Of a stretch of DNA of 64,000 bases, positions 44,470 to 54,630 are shown piece after piece. Within the stretch, counting starts at the first letter, position 1. Every line of letters begins with the position of its first letter. Where the stretch lies: NCBI GenBank assembly GCA_016714465.1, contig JADKDT010000013.1:62001-126000 (forward strand), in the 5' to 3' direction. The notes under the pieces are model-generated. The model ran no database searches. It had not been told where the DNA came from and worked only from the letters and a program-made list of their open reading frames with translations. The DNA comes from Candidatus Brachythrix odensensis (GTDB lineage Bacteria; Chloroflexota; Anaerolineae; J036; Brachytrichaceae). The position numbers and the translations under genes were made by a program.

Positions 44470-45198
44470 TTGAGTGATCAATTGAATGTAACAGTGTGGC
44501 ATGAGTTTCGCCACGAAAAGAGCGATCCGATCGTAGGCGCGTTGTATCCCAAGGGGATGCACCGCGCCATCGCCGACGGGCTGGAGCAGCATACGGACTT
44601 CAAGGTCCGGATCGTGTCGCTCGATGAGCCGGAACAGGGGCTGCCGGATGCGATTCTGGACAACACCGACGTCCTGATCTGGTGGGGGCACATGGCCCAT
44701 GACGAGGTATCGGACGCGCTGGTGGATCGGATTCAGGCCCGCATCGTCGATGGGGGCATGGGCCTGGTCGTCCTGCACAGCGGGCATATGTCCAAAATCT
44801 TCCGTAAGCTGATGGGCACGGGCTGCATGCTCAAGTGGCGCGAGGCCGACGAGCGCGAGCGAATCTGGGTGGTCAACCCGGCCCATCCGATCGCGCGCGG
44901 TCTGCCCGAGCGGATCGAGCTCGAACGCGAGGAGATGTACGGCGAGCACTTCGACATCCCGACCCCGGATGAGTTGGTCCTGGTGAGCTGGTTTCAGGGT
45001 GGGGAGGTCTTTCGCTCGGGGTGCTGCTTCTATCGCGGGATGGGCCGGGTGTTCTATTTCCGGCCGGGGCACGAGACGTATCCAACCTACTACAACCAGG
45101 ATGTGCGCAAGGTGATTGCCAATGGCGTGCGTTGGGCGGCGCCGGTCTACGGCGCTGCGCCGATCCGGGGCAACACCCAGCCGCTGGAAGCGTTGTAA
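44470..45198 (+). CDS. ThuA-like (class I amidotransferase-fold) protein
   Basis: This 242-residue protein resembles the ThuA/trehalose-utilisation family. Features are an N-terminal strand (NVTVWHEFRHEKSD), LIWWGHMAHDEVSD, GGMGLVVLHSGHMSKIFRKL in the position of the amidotransferase elbow, VNPAHPIARGLPE, and the conserved end FYFRPGHETYPTYYNQDVRK. ThuA proteins are tied to sugar use, but their reaction is poorly known. TTG 44470 is chosen: GGAGG lies 10 nt upstream and the acs stop is 5 nt before. The apparent fusion to acetyl-CoA synthetase is caused by the acs frameshift. Confidence 0.82.
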   Translation: MSDQLNVTVWHEFRHEKSDPIVGALYPKGMHRAIADGLEQHTDFKVRIVSLDEPEQGLPDAILDNTDVLIWWGHMAHDEVSDALVDRIQARIVDGGMGLVVLHSGHMSKIFRKLMGTGCMLKWREADERERIWVVNPAHPIARGLPERIELEREEMYGEHFDIPTPDELVLVSWFQGGEVFRSGCCFYRGMGRVFYFRPGHETYPTYYNQDVRKVIANGVRWAAPVYGAAPIRGNTQPLEAL

Positions 45199-45265
45199 GC
45201 GCGTAGCCTTTACTCGATGCGCTGTTGGCCATGGGCCAGGCGGCGCATTTTCCGCCGTACTTCCG

Positions 45266-45293
45266 CAGGCGCGGTCTGTGAAGACCGCGCCTG
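45266..45293. repeat. REP-like GC-rich palindrome, copy 3
   Basis: A perfect 12-bp stem (CAGGCGCGGTCT) with a GTGA loop, in the 156-nt gap between the ThuA-like and beta-helix genes. It resembles the pair at 17359-17457 in sequence and design. Confidence 0.7.
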
Positions 45294-45354
45294 CTCTTGT
45301 CACCGAGACGTTGCGGCCCGCGCAGATGTCGGGCCGGTTATCCCTAAATCTTCC

Positions 45355-47090
45355 ATGAGCAATATCCGTATCCAATTCCGCGTCGGTCTGGCCGCCTTCA
45401 TCATTGCCACGGGAATGTGGGGCGTCGTTGGGCGCGTCCCTTCGCGGGCTGCGTCGACCACACTCACGGTGACGGATAGCGCGGATAGCGGACCGAACAC
45501 CTTGCGCGGGCGGCTTGCCGTCGCAGCGGACGGTGACACGATCACATTTAACCTGCCTGCCAATACGAGCGTAGTCCTGATCTCCCCCCTTACGGTGCCC
45601 GTCACAGTCACCCTGGACGCGAGCGGGTCCACGAATCTGGTCATCAGCGGCAACACGATCACCCGCGTCTTCGAGATTGGCCCGGCCGCACGGACGACGA
45701 TGATCGGCTTCACGGTCGCGAACGGGCGGGTGGGGGCGGGTTTGAGCGGTGGCGCAATTGACAGCACCTCAGAAGTTGAACTGGTCGGCATGACATTTAG
45801 CGCCAACGCGAGCGGATTGAACGGCGGCGCCATCATCGCGCCAAAGGTGCTGGCGACAAACAGCGCCTTCCTGAGCAACACCACCCAATATGACGGCGGG
45901 GCGCTGTATGTGACCGATGTGTCATTGGCAAGCGCCTCGTTCATCAGCAACACGGCAATCGGGGCCGGAATATCGGCCAGCGGGCGAGGCGGCGGAGCCT
46001 ATGTGACACGCAATGCCACGGTATACGCGACACTGTTTGAGCGGAATGTAGCCGCCTTCGACGAGGGCGGCGGTCTGGTGGTCAAGAACACCGCCACAAT
46101 CAGCGCCTCGACCTTCATCTCGAACTTCGCGCTTGGGCTTGGTGGCGGGCTGAGCGGCGGGAACGTCAACGTCTGGGATTCGGACTTCACCGCAAACACG
46201 GCCGATGCCGGTGGCGGCGGCATCCGATCTTCGGGCAAACTGAATATCGGCGGGGACGCCCGCATTGTCGGGAATCAAACGCTGAATGGAAACGGAGGTG
46301 GCGTGTATGGCAGCGACGTGCGCCTCAAAGACACGATCTTGCTGAGCAACACTTCCACGTATCTCGACGGGGGCGGCGTGTATGCCAGCGGCAGCCTGGT
46401 CGTCTACGACAGCCTATTCCAGGGCAATCGCGCCACCCAGACCGGCGCCGACGGCGGGGCAATCTATTCCAAAGCAAGCAGCACGACGATGATTTCAAAT
46501 ACACGCTTCATCGAGAATTCAGCCACGGGCGCTGGCGGCGCGATTGCGACCGAGGTCCCGGGTGCCCCTCGCTACGGTTTGTCTCTGGTGAACTCGCTGC
46601 TGGTCCGCAATTCTGCAGGTGGCTCCGGCCAGGCGGTCCGGCTCAGGGCGATTTCGACCCTGCTGCATAACACGGTCATCGGCGATCCGGCGAATATCAA
46701 GCCAGCCATCTACGCTGGCGATAGCGTTACGACACCGCACGTGATCTCAAACACGATCTTCTCGACGGTGACCTTGCCATTGCTCAGGCTGGCGCTGCGC
46801 AACTCTCGGAAGGCAACAACTTGTACTTCAACGTGATCACACGCACACAGGGTGGGGCGATCACCAGCACGGCCCAATTCACTGGCGACCCCTTGTTTGT
46901 CGATCCATCCGTCGACGACTATCACATCGGCCCGGGCAGCCCAGCCTGGGATGCCGGTGTTGCGGCCGGGATAAACATCGACTTTGACCACGAGCCGCGC
47001 CCGCGCGACGCAGGCCCGGACATTGGCTTCGATGAGATTGGCGCGATACCGGTCCCCATATCTGTCTACATTCCGAACGTGGCGAGATAG
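45355..47090 (+). CDS. Secreted right-handed beta-helix surface protein (one frameshift)
   Basis: About 577 residues, starting with a signal peptide (about residues 5-32), then an N-terminal cap typical of surface beta-helix proteins (LTVTDSADSGPNTLRGRLAV..GDTITFNLP). The body has many degenerate ~20-25-residue repeats rich in Gly, Asn, Ser and Thr with GG[GA]IxSxS, xFxxNTA and similar rungs, as in PbH1/polymorphic outer-membrane-type repeats. One base is lost near 46775, after which the family end follows (FVDPSVDDYHIGPGSPAWDAG). It is probably an adhesin or carbohydrate-binding surface protein; no catalytic residues are evident. Confidence 0.78.
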
Positions 47091-47110
47091 CGAGCCTCGC
47101 CTGGCTACGC

Positions 47111-47821
47111 TTATCTCTGCCGCCCGAAAATGCGGGTGAAGCGCAGGAACAGGTTGATGAAGTCCAGATACAACCGCAGCGCGCCCATGACCGACGCCTT
47201 GCGCACGACCTCGCCGTTCTCGGCGTCGATCCCATGGGCCATGCGCTTGAGCATCTGGGTGTCGTAGGCGGTCAGCCCGACGAAGATCAGGACGCCCACA
47301 TAGGTCAGGACCCAGTCCAGGGCCGTGCTCGAGACGAACAGGTTGACGATGCTGCCAACGACCAGACCGATCAAGGCCATGAACAGGAAGCCGCCCAGTC
47401 GGCTGAGGTCCATCCGGGTCACGAGCCCAAATGCGCTACAGATCCCAAAAGTCAGCGAGGCGGCCACAAACGCAGCCATCACTGAGCCCGCGGTGTAGGC
47501 CATCAGGATCATCGACAAGGTCAAGCCGGTCACGGCCGCATAGACCAGGAACAACCCCGTTGCCACGCTGGCATTCAGCTTGTTCAGCCCGAAGCTAAGG
47601 CCAAGCACAAGCGCGAGCTGCACGCCAAACAGGATCAGCATCCCGCCTGGCACGCGGAGCAGGGGCATCAGCACCAATTCTGGCGCGACTGCGGTCGAAT
47701 ACGCGACGCCGGCCGAGATCAGCAGCGCCAGCGCCATCCAGGCGTAGACCCGCATCAAAAAACTACGTTCAACCGCAACGTCGTCGACGATGCCGGTGGT
47801 GGATACATTCATTTGGTTCAT
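47111..47821 (-). CDS. Bax inhibitor-1 / YccA family membrane protein
   Basis: This 236-residue protein has seven hydrophobic helices and the BI-1 family pattern: FLMRVYAWMALALLISAGVA near the start, then SMILMAYTAGSVMAAFVAAS, VLTYVGVLIFVGLTAYDTQM and ALRLYLDFINLFLRFTRIFG at the end. Members act as pH-sensitive calcium leak channels or modulate membrane proteases. Its ATG overlaps the stop of the copper-amine-oxidase-like gene (ATGA), so it belongs to that minus-strand operon, an unusual pairing. Confidence 0.92.
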   Translation of the reverse strand: MNQMNVSTTGIVDDVAVERSFLMRVYAWMALALLISAGVAYSTAVAPELVLMPLLRVPGGMLILFGVQLALVLGLSFGLNKLNASVATGLFLVYAAVTGLTLSMILMAYTAGSVMAAFVAASLTFGICSAFGLVTRMDLSRLGGFLFMALIGLVVGSIVNLFVSSTALDWVLTYVGVLIFVGLTAYDTQMLKRMAHGIDAENGEVVRKASVMGALRLYLDFINLFLRFTRIFGRQR

Positions 47822-49012
47822 GGTGTTGGGTTCACAGACGTCAAGTCCCTCGGATACAGTTTGAAGCTCTCCCAGTGTAGCGGCATATTCACCTCGTCTT
47901 CGTCCCGCGGCACGTGGTGAAAGGTAACGCTCAGCCAGACGACTGGGTCTGTGACGGTCTCGCCGTTGACAAATGCTGAAACGTCGCTACCCGTTCCTCC
48001 GCAATTCGAGGCGTTGTGGGTGGCGCAGACTTCGCCTGGCGCGTAGTTGGTCACATAGACATCGTTGAGCGTCCAGGGCTCGACCTGGTTGCGATGCAGG
48101 TAGCCGAACTTCGGCGAGATTTCATACGAGATGGGGTGGCCGTCAGCGTTTGTCGTGGCCGTGTCGACGATGCGCCAGAAGCGGAAGCGCTCCGTCGAAT
48201 ACTGGGCCGCCGTCTCCGTGCTGAGCGTGGTGGAAAAGATCCGCCTGGCCGTCCCGCCCGATCCACCGAATTCGTACTGCTCGGCCGCGTCGTTGCCGGC
48301 CGGACCCAGGTCAAAGTCAAGCCGGTAGTAGATGCTGTGGATGTGACTCCTGCCCCACCGATTGGGCCCAATCGGCCAGCCGTGCTGCGCCTGCGCGCTT
48401 GTGGTGTCCACGTATTGCAGCCGGCCGGTTGCGCCAATCACCGGCTCGATTGTGCCGTCATCGTGAAAATTCCATTGCATGACATAGTTGTAGGCGCCGA
48501 TCTGGGCCGAACTCCACAACTCGAGCGCTTCTTTTGGGGCGGACGCTGCCATACAGGTAACGCAACCCGTGGCTGAAGACCTGCTGGCACAACATATCCT
48601 TCGCGCCATCATTAAGCACCTTGCCGTTCGCGCAATCCGACCCATCCAGCGTGACGTGGTTGGACCCAATCCCAAAGTCGGACATGTCGTGAAAGCGGGG
48701 CGAACCCGGGTCGTAGGGGACGAAGATCTGGCCGATCCCGAGCTGTGAGAAGACCTTCTGCTGAGCGTATCCGGGCGGCGTGTAGAAGCCGTCACGATAG
48801 ACGACTCCTTCTTTGGAGCGGGATTCCCAACACATGTCCCAACGTGCGCCGTTGGTGAACGTGATCACGACACTGAAAGAGGGCGAGCATGCGGCTGGCG
48901 CGGCGGTCACTGCCGGCTGATCTGAGGCGGCCCCAGGCATTTGGCCAAGAAACAGTCCGAGCGCGGCTGCGGCAGCCACGGCCATGGTCGCAGCAAGAAA
49001 GCGCTTGATCAT
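47818..49012 (-). CDS. Secreted copper-amine-oxidase-like protein (one frameshift)
   Basis: About 397 residues. A signal peptide precedes a domain resembling the copper amine oxidase catalytic core. FVPYDPGSPRFHDMSDFG holds the expected catalytic Asp, IGAYNYVMQWNFHDDGTIEP holds the Tyr that becomes topaquinone, HIHSIYYRLDFDL gives the first two copper His, and FHHVPRDEDEVNMPLHWE gives the third. The residues around the cofactor Tyr differ from the consensus Asn-Tyr-Asp/Glu (here Ala-Tyr-Asn). An extra A near 48535 breaks the frame. Its ATG overlaps the upstream gene's stop and its stop overlaps the next start. Confidence 0.75.
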
Positions 49013-49788
49013 TTGTCACCGCCGGCGTAGACGACGCGGCCATTGGACAGGTCGACCACGATGGTGGTATCCAGAACGTCGCCCGTAACTGCCAGGACCA
49101 TCAGAGCGCAGCGTCGGAGGCCACACGCAAGCACATCCGGCGAGGTCGCTTCCGGGACCTCGTCGGGCATGAAGACGAAGCCATATCGCTCGATGGCCTC
49201 CGGATCGGCCAGGGCGCGACCGATGCGGTTCTGATAGGCGCTTCGGATCTTGCCAGCGGCGGTCAGGTCAGCCAGCGCCAGATCAAAGGCGCGGTTCATC
49301 TCGCCACGGGTGCGCGTCGGCTGGTATTTGGCCCGCACATCGACGCCGTCGGCGGCGCGGGTCGCCAGGTTCACCACGACCGAAATGGCCAGATCGGGTC
49401 CGTACAAGTAAAACACGACGTCGGCCCGCCGGTCCCACGCGCCGCGGGCATAGACCGTCTTGGTTTCCTCGTGCCGCTCGACGACGATCGTTTCCGACCT
49501 CGAGGCGCCACCCATTACTTTGGCAACGCGCTCGTCGCTCAGCGCAACCTTGAGGGCGGCATCGCGCTCGGCCGAAGACAGTGGGTCATACCCAACTCGC
49601 GCCGTCACACCGGGCCTGGGCGCGGGAGCCACAGCCACCTTGCCTGGATGCGGGCCGCCTGCGCCCGCCTGACCGGTGGCGTCGTTGGCGGTGAGCACCG
49701 CCACTGTCGCCACAAGCGCGACCAGGGCCAGTCCGCCCAGGATCGCCCACCAGAATCCGGCCGAAGCCGCGGGTTGAAGTCTTTTCAT
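49009..49788 (-). CDS. Membrane-anchored partner of the amine-oxidase-like protein
   Basis: This 259-residue protein has an N-terminal membrane helix (about residues 12-34), a Gly/Pro linker, and an outer domain with YDPLSSAERDAALKVALSDE, VFYLYGPDLAISVVVNL and DVLDTTIVVDLSNGRVVY. The pattern resembles the small N-terminal domains of copper amine oxidases and related PepSY-like folds, as if the oxidase were split between two genes. Its stop overlaps the next gene's start (ATGA). GTG 49794 is an alternative start to ATG 49788. It is divergent from the ABC exporter. Confidence 0.6.
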   Translation of the reverse strand: MKRLQPAASAGFWWAILGGLALVALVATVAVLTANDATGQAGAGGPHPGKVAVAPAPRPGVTARVGYDPLSSAERDAALKVALSDERVAKVMGGASRSETIVVERHEETKTVYARGAWDRRADVVFYLYGPDLAISVVVNLATRAADGVDVRAKYQPTRTRGEMNRAFDLALADLTAAGKIRSAYQNRIGRALADPEAIERYGFVFMPDEVPEATSPDVLACGLRRCALMVLAVTGDVLDTTIVVDLSNGRVVYAGGDK

Positions 49789-49832
49789 GCTCACATCAGT
49801 CTCAAAAATCTCGGTTTCCGTGTGCCCAGCAG

Positions 49833-49838
49833 TATCAT
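49833..49838 (+). promoter_or_regulatory. Probable -10 box (TATCAT) for the MacAB-like operon
   Basis: TATCAT ends 7 nt before ATG 49846, again giving a near-leaderless start. Confidence 0.4.
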
Positions 49839-49845
49839 CGATTTC

Positions 49846-50532
49846 ATGGTCAATTCCGATGCCTCAATTGTGATTCTGGAGGACGTGCATAAGTCGTTTG
49901 TGATGGGAAAGGAGGCGGTCCCGGCATTGCGCGGGGTCAGCCTGGCGGTCCGGCGCGGCGAAGTGCTGTGCATGATGGGCCCGTCGGGCAGCGGCAAGAC
50001 CACCTTGCTCAACATCATTGGCGGGCTTGACACACCGTCACGCGGCCACGTGACGGTCGATGGCGCCAACGTCGTCACCCTGAACGAGGAAAAGCTTGCG
50101 CGCTTGCGTTTGACCCGGATGGGCTTTGTTTTTCAGAATTTCAACCTGCTCTCATCGTTCACCGCGCTGGAGAACGTGCAAGTCCCCATGGTGTTACTGG
50201 GAAACAACAACCCAAAGCGGGCCCGCGAGTTGCTTGGTTTGGTCGGATTGTCTGATCGGATGACCCACTATCCAAGCGAGCTCTCCGGCGGACAGCAGCA
50301 GCGCGTCGCGATTGCCCGAGCCATGGCCAACGAACCGCCCCTCATCATCGGAGACGAAATGACGGGCGATCTCGATACAACCACCTCGTTTGAGGTCATG
50401 GAACTGCTCGTGAAGCTGAACAATGAGCGGGGCACGACCATCGTATACGTCACCCACGACCCGCGGATGTCGAAGTTCGCCCATCGGGTCATCACGATGC
50501 GCGACGGGAAGATGGTGGACGATGGGGCTTAA
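49846..50532 (+). CDS. ABC transporter ATPase, MacB/LolD type
   Basis: This 228-residue ATPase powers the FtsX-type permease encoded next. It has Walker A GPSGSGKTTLLNIIGGLD, Q-loop VFQNFNLLSSF, signature LSGGQQQRVAIARAM, Walker B PLIIGDEMTGDLD and an H-loop in VTHDPRM. ATG 49846 gives the normal family length. The gene overlaps the permease by 11 bases. With the fusion protein downstream it makes a three-part export or lipoprotein-release system. Confidence 0.94.
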   Translation: MVNSDASIVILEDVHKSFVMGKEAVPALRGVSLAVRRGEVLCMMGPSGSGKTTLLNIIGGLDTPSRGHVTVDGANVVTLNEEKLARLRLTRMGFVFQNFNLLSSFTALENVQVPMVLLGNNNPKRARELLGLVGLSDRMTHYPSELSGGQQQRVAIARAMANEPPLIIGDEMTGDLDTTTSFEVMELLVKLNNERGTTIVYVTHDPRMSKFAHRVITMRDGKMVDDGA

Positions 50533-53370
50533 GTATGTATTGAGCGCCATGCGCCGGCGCAAGCTGCGCACGTTTATTGTCCAACTGGCGCTGGTCATCG
50601 GTGTCGCGCTGGTCGGGGCTCTGCTCATGCTCGTGGATACCCAGCGCCAATTCAGCGTGCAGGCCATCGGGCAGCAAACCGGCGGCTACGATCTGAGCGT
50701 CCGGCGCTCGGATGTTGCGAACAGCCGGTTCTTTGACCAACGCCGGTCGAGCGGCTTGCCCGCGCGGTCAATCCCGACATTGTCTCCGCCACGCCCGAAT
50801 CCAGGGAGATGCCGAGGGCCAGGCTTGGGGCCACTCAGGGCGAAACGGTCTCAGTGTTGGGAATCGATGTCGAAGGCGACACCTTGAGCGCCGTGACGGT
50901 TTCTCAAGGCGCGTATCCGCCAGGGGAGGGACAGGTGTTTCTCACCGTGTCCGCCGCCGACCTCATGCGCGTAAAGGTCGGGGATACGGTCACATTGTCA
51001 TATGTGCGCCCGACGCCGCGCCAGACAGGGCGGGCCGCCGTGCAGGGCGCAAGCACGCTGCGGGCCCAGGGCGCGTTTGTTGTATCGGGCGTTGGCTTCA
51101 TCAGCGGCCTGGGCAACACGTTGTTTACCGGACCGCTGGCTCAGAGCGGGGGCGACTTCGCCCTGATGCAGCTCAAGGACGCCCAGGCCTGGTTGGGTGA
51201 ATCCGGTCGGGCCGAGCGGGTGCTCTTTGTGTGGAACAGCGACACGGCCGGCGGGGTTGATGCCAAAGTCGCCGTCAGCCGCGCGCGCGATATCGGTATT
51301 CTGGTGCGCGACGGGTTGCAGGCCCAGCTTGGCCCGGACTATGTCGTTGATCTTGCGAAATATCGCCAGCTCGACGCGACGCAACAGGCCTTCGTGTTTC
51401 AGCAGACATTTATCACGCTCTACGGACTGCTGAGCATGGGCATCATCGGGCTGATGGTCAACGCCCTGATGATGACGACGGTGACCGAACAGAAATTCGA
51501 CCTGGCTGTACTGCGCGTGCTCGGCGCGCCGCGCAACCGGCTGTATGAAGCCGTCATCATTGAGGTCATCATTCTTGGCGTAATCGGCGTGATACTCGGG
51601 CTTGGCCTGGGCCGCTTGATCACCGACGAAATCACGACCCCCATCCTGACGAATGCCCTGCAGCTCCCTGTGGGTGTGCGGCCGGAGTGGACACTTCAGG
51701 CCGTGCTGTTGCCCACGGCCATCACCTCGGCGGTTCTCGCGCTGGCCACCATCACGCCCGCCCGCACTGCGGCGCGGACAAAGGTCATGATCGTTCTGAA
51801 CCCGGCCGCCGCCGATCAGCCGACCCTCGAGGAGCTCAGCAAACTGCGCGAGCGCCAGGCGAATTATGGCTTGCTGGTCGCCGGGATTGTGCTTCTTGCG
51901 TTTTGCTCGCTGGTCGTCTTTGTCTTTCCGCTGCTTTTTGCCCTGGGTGATTTCAGCGCCGTCGCCACGATCTACTTCATCTCCTTCCTGCTGATGGTCA
52001 TCGGGATGTCGCTGGTCTTCCTGTTTGTGACGACGCCGCTCGAGCGCGTCCTGGTGGCGATCATCTCGGTGTTCACCCGCTCGAATGCTTTCTTCATCGG
52101 TCGCTACGCCTTGCGGGCGAAGGGCCGCAATTCGCTCATCTCGCTCATGGTCGTGGCGAGCGCGGTGTTGCCGTGTCTGCTCGCCGCCCAGCTCGCGCTG
52201 ACCGACGCAAATATCGAGACCGACTCGCGTTTCAATCGCGGCGCCGACGTCACGGCCCGGCCGGGACTGTCAGCAACCATCGGAGGCGTCTTCCGCTCCT
52301 TCTCACGCACCAGCCAGCGCCTGAGCAGCGAGAATCTGGTCGAGCTGTCGCGCCAGCCGGGAATCGCGGCCGCGGTCGGCCTGGCCCAGGACTATCGCGG
52401 CGACGCCAGCGACCGGGCCCAGGTGCGGGTCGCCACCGTTTCCGTGATTGGCGTGCAGGGCGATCTCACCAGCGTGCTGTATCCGGATTTTTATCAGTTT
52501 GTCGGCGGCGATGAAGAAGCATTGCGGCGGATCCAAACCGACCCCAATGCCGCGATCATCTCATCCGGCTTGAGCGATTTGCTTGATTTGAAGCAGGGCG
52601 ACCAGCTTCGGCTGCGCGGCTCGGGCTTTGATCATGACCGGATCATGACCATCATCGCAGTTGGCGCGCGCATCCCAGCTTTCAACACGGAGATGACCCG
52701 CAACCGAAACAACGCCCAGTCCGGCCAGACCGGTGTGTTGGTCAATCTTGAGACCTATCGCGACTTGCGCTGGGACCCGGCCAGAGGCCCGATCGACAAG
52801 ACTGAGTCGCTATTCACGCGCATTCTCATGCGTGCCGATCAGAGCGTGGCCGGATATTCCGAAGAAGGGCTCAGCCGTGCCTTGCGCGACGTGTTTAGCG
52901 GGCAGAAGGCCATCTCGATTGAAGTCACGAGCGAGACGGTCAAGACGATCCGGGCGCAGCTCGAGCAGGGACGCATTTTCACCGTGCTTCTGACCGGCCT
53001 GAGCATGGTGACGGCGGTGTTCGGCGTGCTGGCAGTAATGTACACCGCCGTGATGGGCCGGTGCACCGAGATCGGCATGCTCAAGGCGATCGGCGGTTCA
53101 CGTCTAAGCCTGCGGACGATCTTCATCGGCGAGGCGATCGTCACGACGCTTGCCGCCGCGCTGGCCGGCATCATCGCCGGCACCATCCTCGGTTACATCT
53201 TCGAATATGCCCAACGCTTCAGCCAGGAAACGCCGCTCATCTGGGCATTCGACATTCGCACGGCCGGCCTGATCTGCCTGATGGTCACGCTATCCGCCAT
53301 CTTCAGCGCCGCCCTTGCGACCCAGCCCGTCATTCGCCAGAAGGCGATCACCATTCTGCGTGATCGCTAA
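50522..53370 (+). CDS. ABC transporter permease with two FtsX domains (one frameshift)
   Basis: About 949 residues. An N-terminal helix (LRTFIVQLALVIGVALVGALL) leads to a large outer MacB_PCD-like domain, a first FtsX domain (TFITLYGLLSMGIIGLMVNA; LRVLGAPRNRLYEAVIIEVI), a central second half with its own outer domain, and a last FtsX domain (LLTGLSMVTAVFGVLAV; LKAIGGSRLSLRTIFIGEAI). One base is missing near 50745; before it the frame starts at ATG 50522 inside the ATPase gene. Two tandem FtsX units in one chain suggest it works as a monomer, unlike MacB dimers. Confidence 0.88.
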
Positions 53371-53382
53371 AAGGACTCCGTT

Positions 53383-54582
53383 ATGCGTAACATTCGCCGC
53401 CTTTTCCTCCCGCTCCTCGCAGGAATGCTCGTCCTGGGCGCTTGCTCCGTTCAGAATCCGTTTGCCACGGGAGACCGCGGCGCTGCAAGCGCGACGCCCG
53501 CGCCGACCGTGGTGCCGCTTCCGACCGCAGTGCTCGTCTCGCGCGCGACGGTGGCGGTCGACGGCGCGCTTGCTCTGGCGCTGCCGGCGACGCAGCTTGG
53601 CTTCGAAACAACCGGCCGCGTGATCGAAGTCAACGCGGTTCCCGGGACCAAAGTGAAGAAGGGCGTGGTGCTCGCCCGACTTGACGACGTCGCGCTGCAA
53701 GATGCATTGGCCCAGGCGCGCGAGCAACTCGGCCTTGTCGAAGCGCGTCAGGCGCAGGCCGCCGCGCCTGCCACTGCGCGCCAACCCGATGTTGACTCGG
53801 CAAAGGCGAGTTTGAACGCCGCTTACGCCGCGTACACCGACCTCACCAAGCGTCCGACCCAAAGCGGTATCGAGCAGGCGCTCAGGAGTTGGAACCAGGC
53901 CAAGAACCAGCTCTGGTCGGCCCAGATCGCGCGTGATAGCGCGTGCGCCTCGCGCGAGGCAATCGTATGCAAAACAAACGAGGCGTCAGTCGGGGCAGCC
54001 TTCGAGGCGGAACGCGGCGCCTACCAGCGCTATCTCGACGCGCAGCGGGGCGCGACCGCGCAAGAACTTGCCCAAGCCTATTCGTCCATCGCCTCGGCCG
54101 ATGCGCGCCTGAAACAACTTACGGAGCCGGTCACCCAGACTGTGGAGCAGCGCCAATTGGCCGCGACTGAACTCAGCCAGGCGAAGTCGGCGGTGGCCCG
54201 CGCCGAACGCAACCTGAGCCGGGCGGCATTGCTCAGCCCGTGCGATTGCACCGTGCAGGACGTGACCATCGCGGTCGGGTCGGCGGCCAGTTCCGCGCCG
54301 GCGTTTGTCCTGGCCCAGACCAGCGCGCTGGTCTTTCGGAGCCCGAACCTGTCCGAACGCGATCTCGCCGCGATCCGTGTCGGTGCCGCCGCAACCCTTC
54401 GTCTGAAGCCGTTTGACCGGACGTTTACGGGCCGGGTGAGCGCCATTCTGCCGCAAGCATCCGGGACCCAGGGCAACGCGGCGATCTTCACAATCGTTAT
54501 CGATGTGGATCCGGCGGACGCGCTCCTGGATGCCGAGCTCCTGCCCGGGATGACCGGCCAGGCCGAGATCACGGCGCGTTGA
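53383..54582 (+). CDS. HlyD/MacA-like membrane fusion lipoprotein
   Basis: This 399-residue adaptor lies 12 nt after the permease. It has a signal peptide with lipobox LGAC (Cys about 21), a biotinyl-lipoyl-like hairpin domain (GFETTGRVIEVNAVPGTKVK; KGVVLARLDD), a long helical coiled coil (about residues 105-275) and the returning beta domain (ALLSPCDCTVQDVTIAVGS; RLKPFDRTFTGRVSAILPQ). The two Cys in CDCT are unusual. In the MacAB analogy it links the permease to the outer layer; as a lipoprotein in a presumed monoderm it may act alone. Confidence 0.88.
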   Translation: MRNIRRLFLPLLAGMLVLGACSVQNPFATGDRGAASATPAPTVVPLPTAVLVSRATVAVDGALALALPATQLGFETTGRVIEVNAVPGTKVKKGVVLARLDDVALQDALAQAREQLGLVEARQAQAAAPATARQPDVDSAKASLNAAYAAYTDLTKRPTQSGIEQALRSWNQAKNQLWSAQIARDSACASREAIVCKTNEASVGAAFEAERGAYQRYLDAQRGATAQELAQAYSSIASADARLKQLTEPVTQTVEQRQLAATELSQAKSAVARAERNLSRAALLSPCDCTVQDVTIAVGSAASSAPAFVLAQTSALVFRSPNLSERDLAAIRVGAAATLRLKPFDRTFTGRVSAILPQASGTQGNAAIFTIVIDVDPADALLDAELLPGMTGQAEITAR

Positions 54583-54630
54583 TTTCCGGTGTAACATCGC
54601 TCCATTCTGTTAGCCGATTGAGAGGAACCC

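Noticed and set aside
42562..45198. Genuine acetyl-CoA synthetase-ThuA fusion enzyme
   Set aside because: A 2-base correction restores a conserved acs terminus and stop, with a separate start and ribosome-binding site for the second gene.
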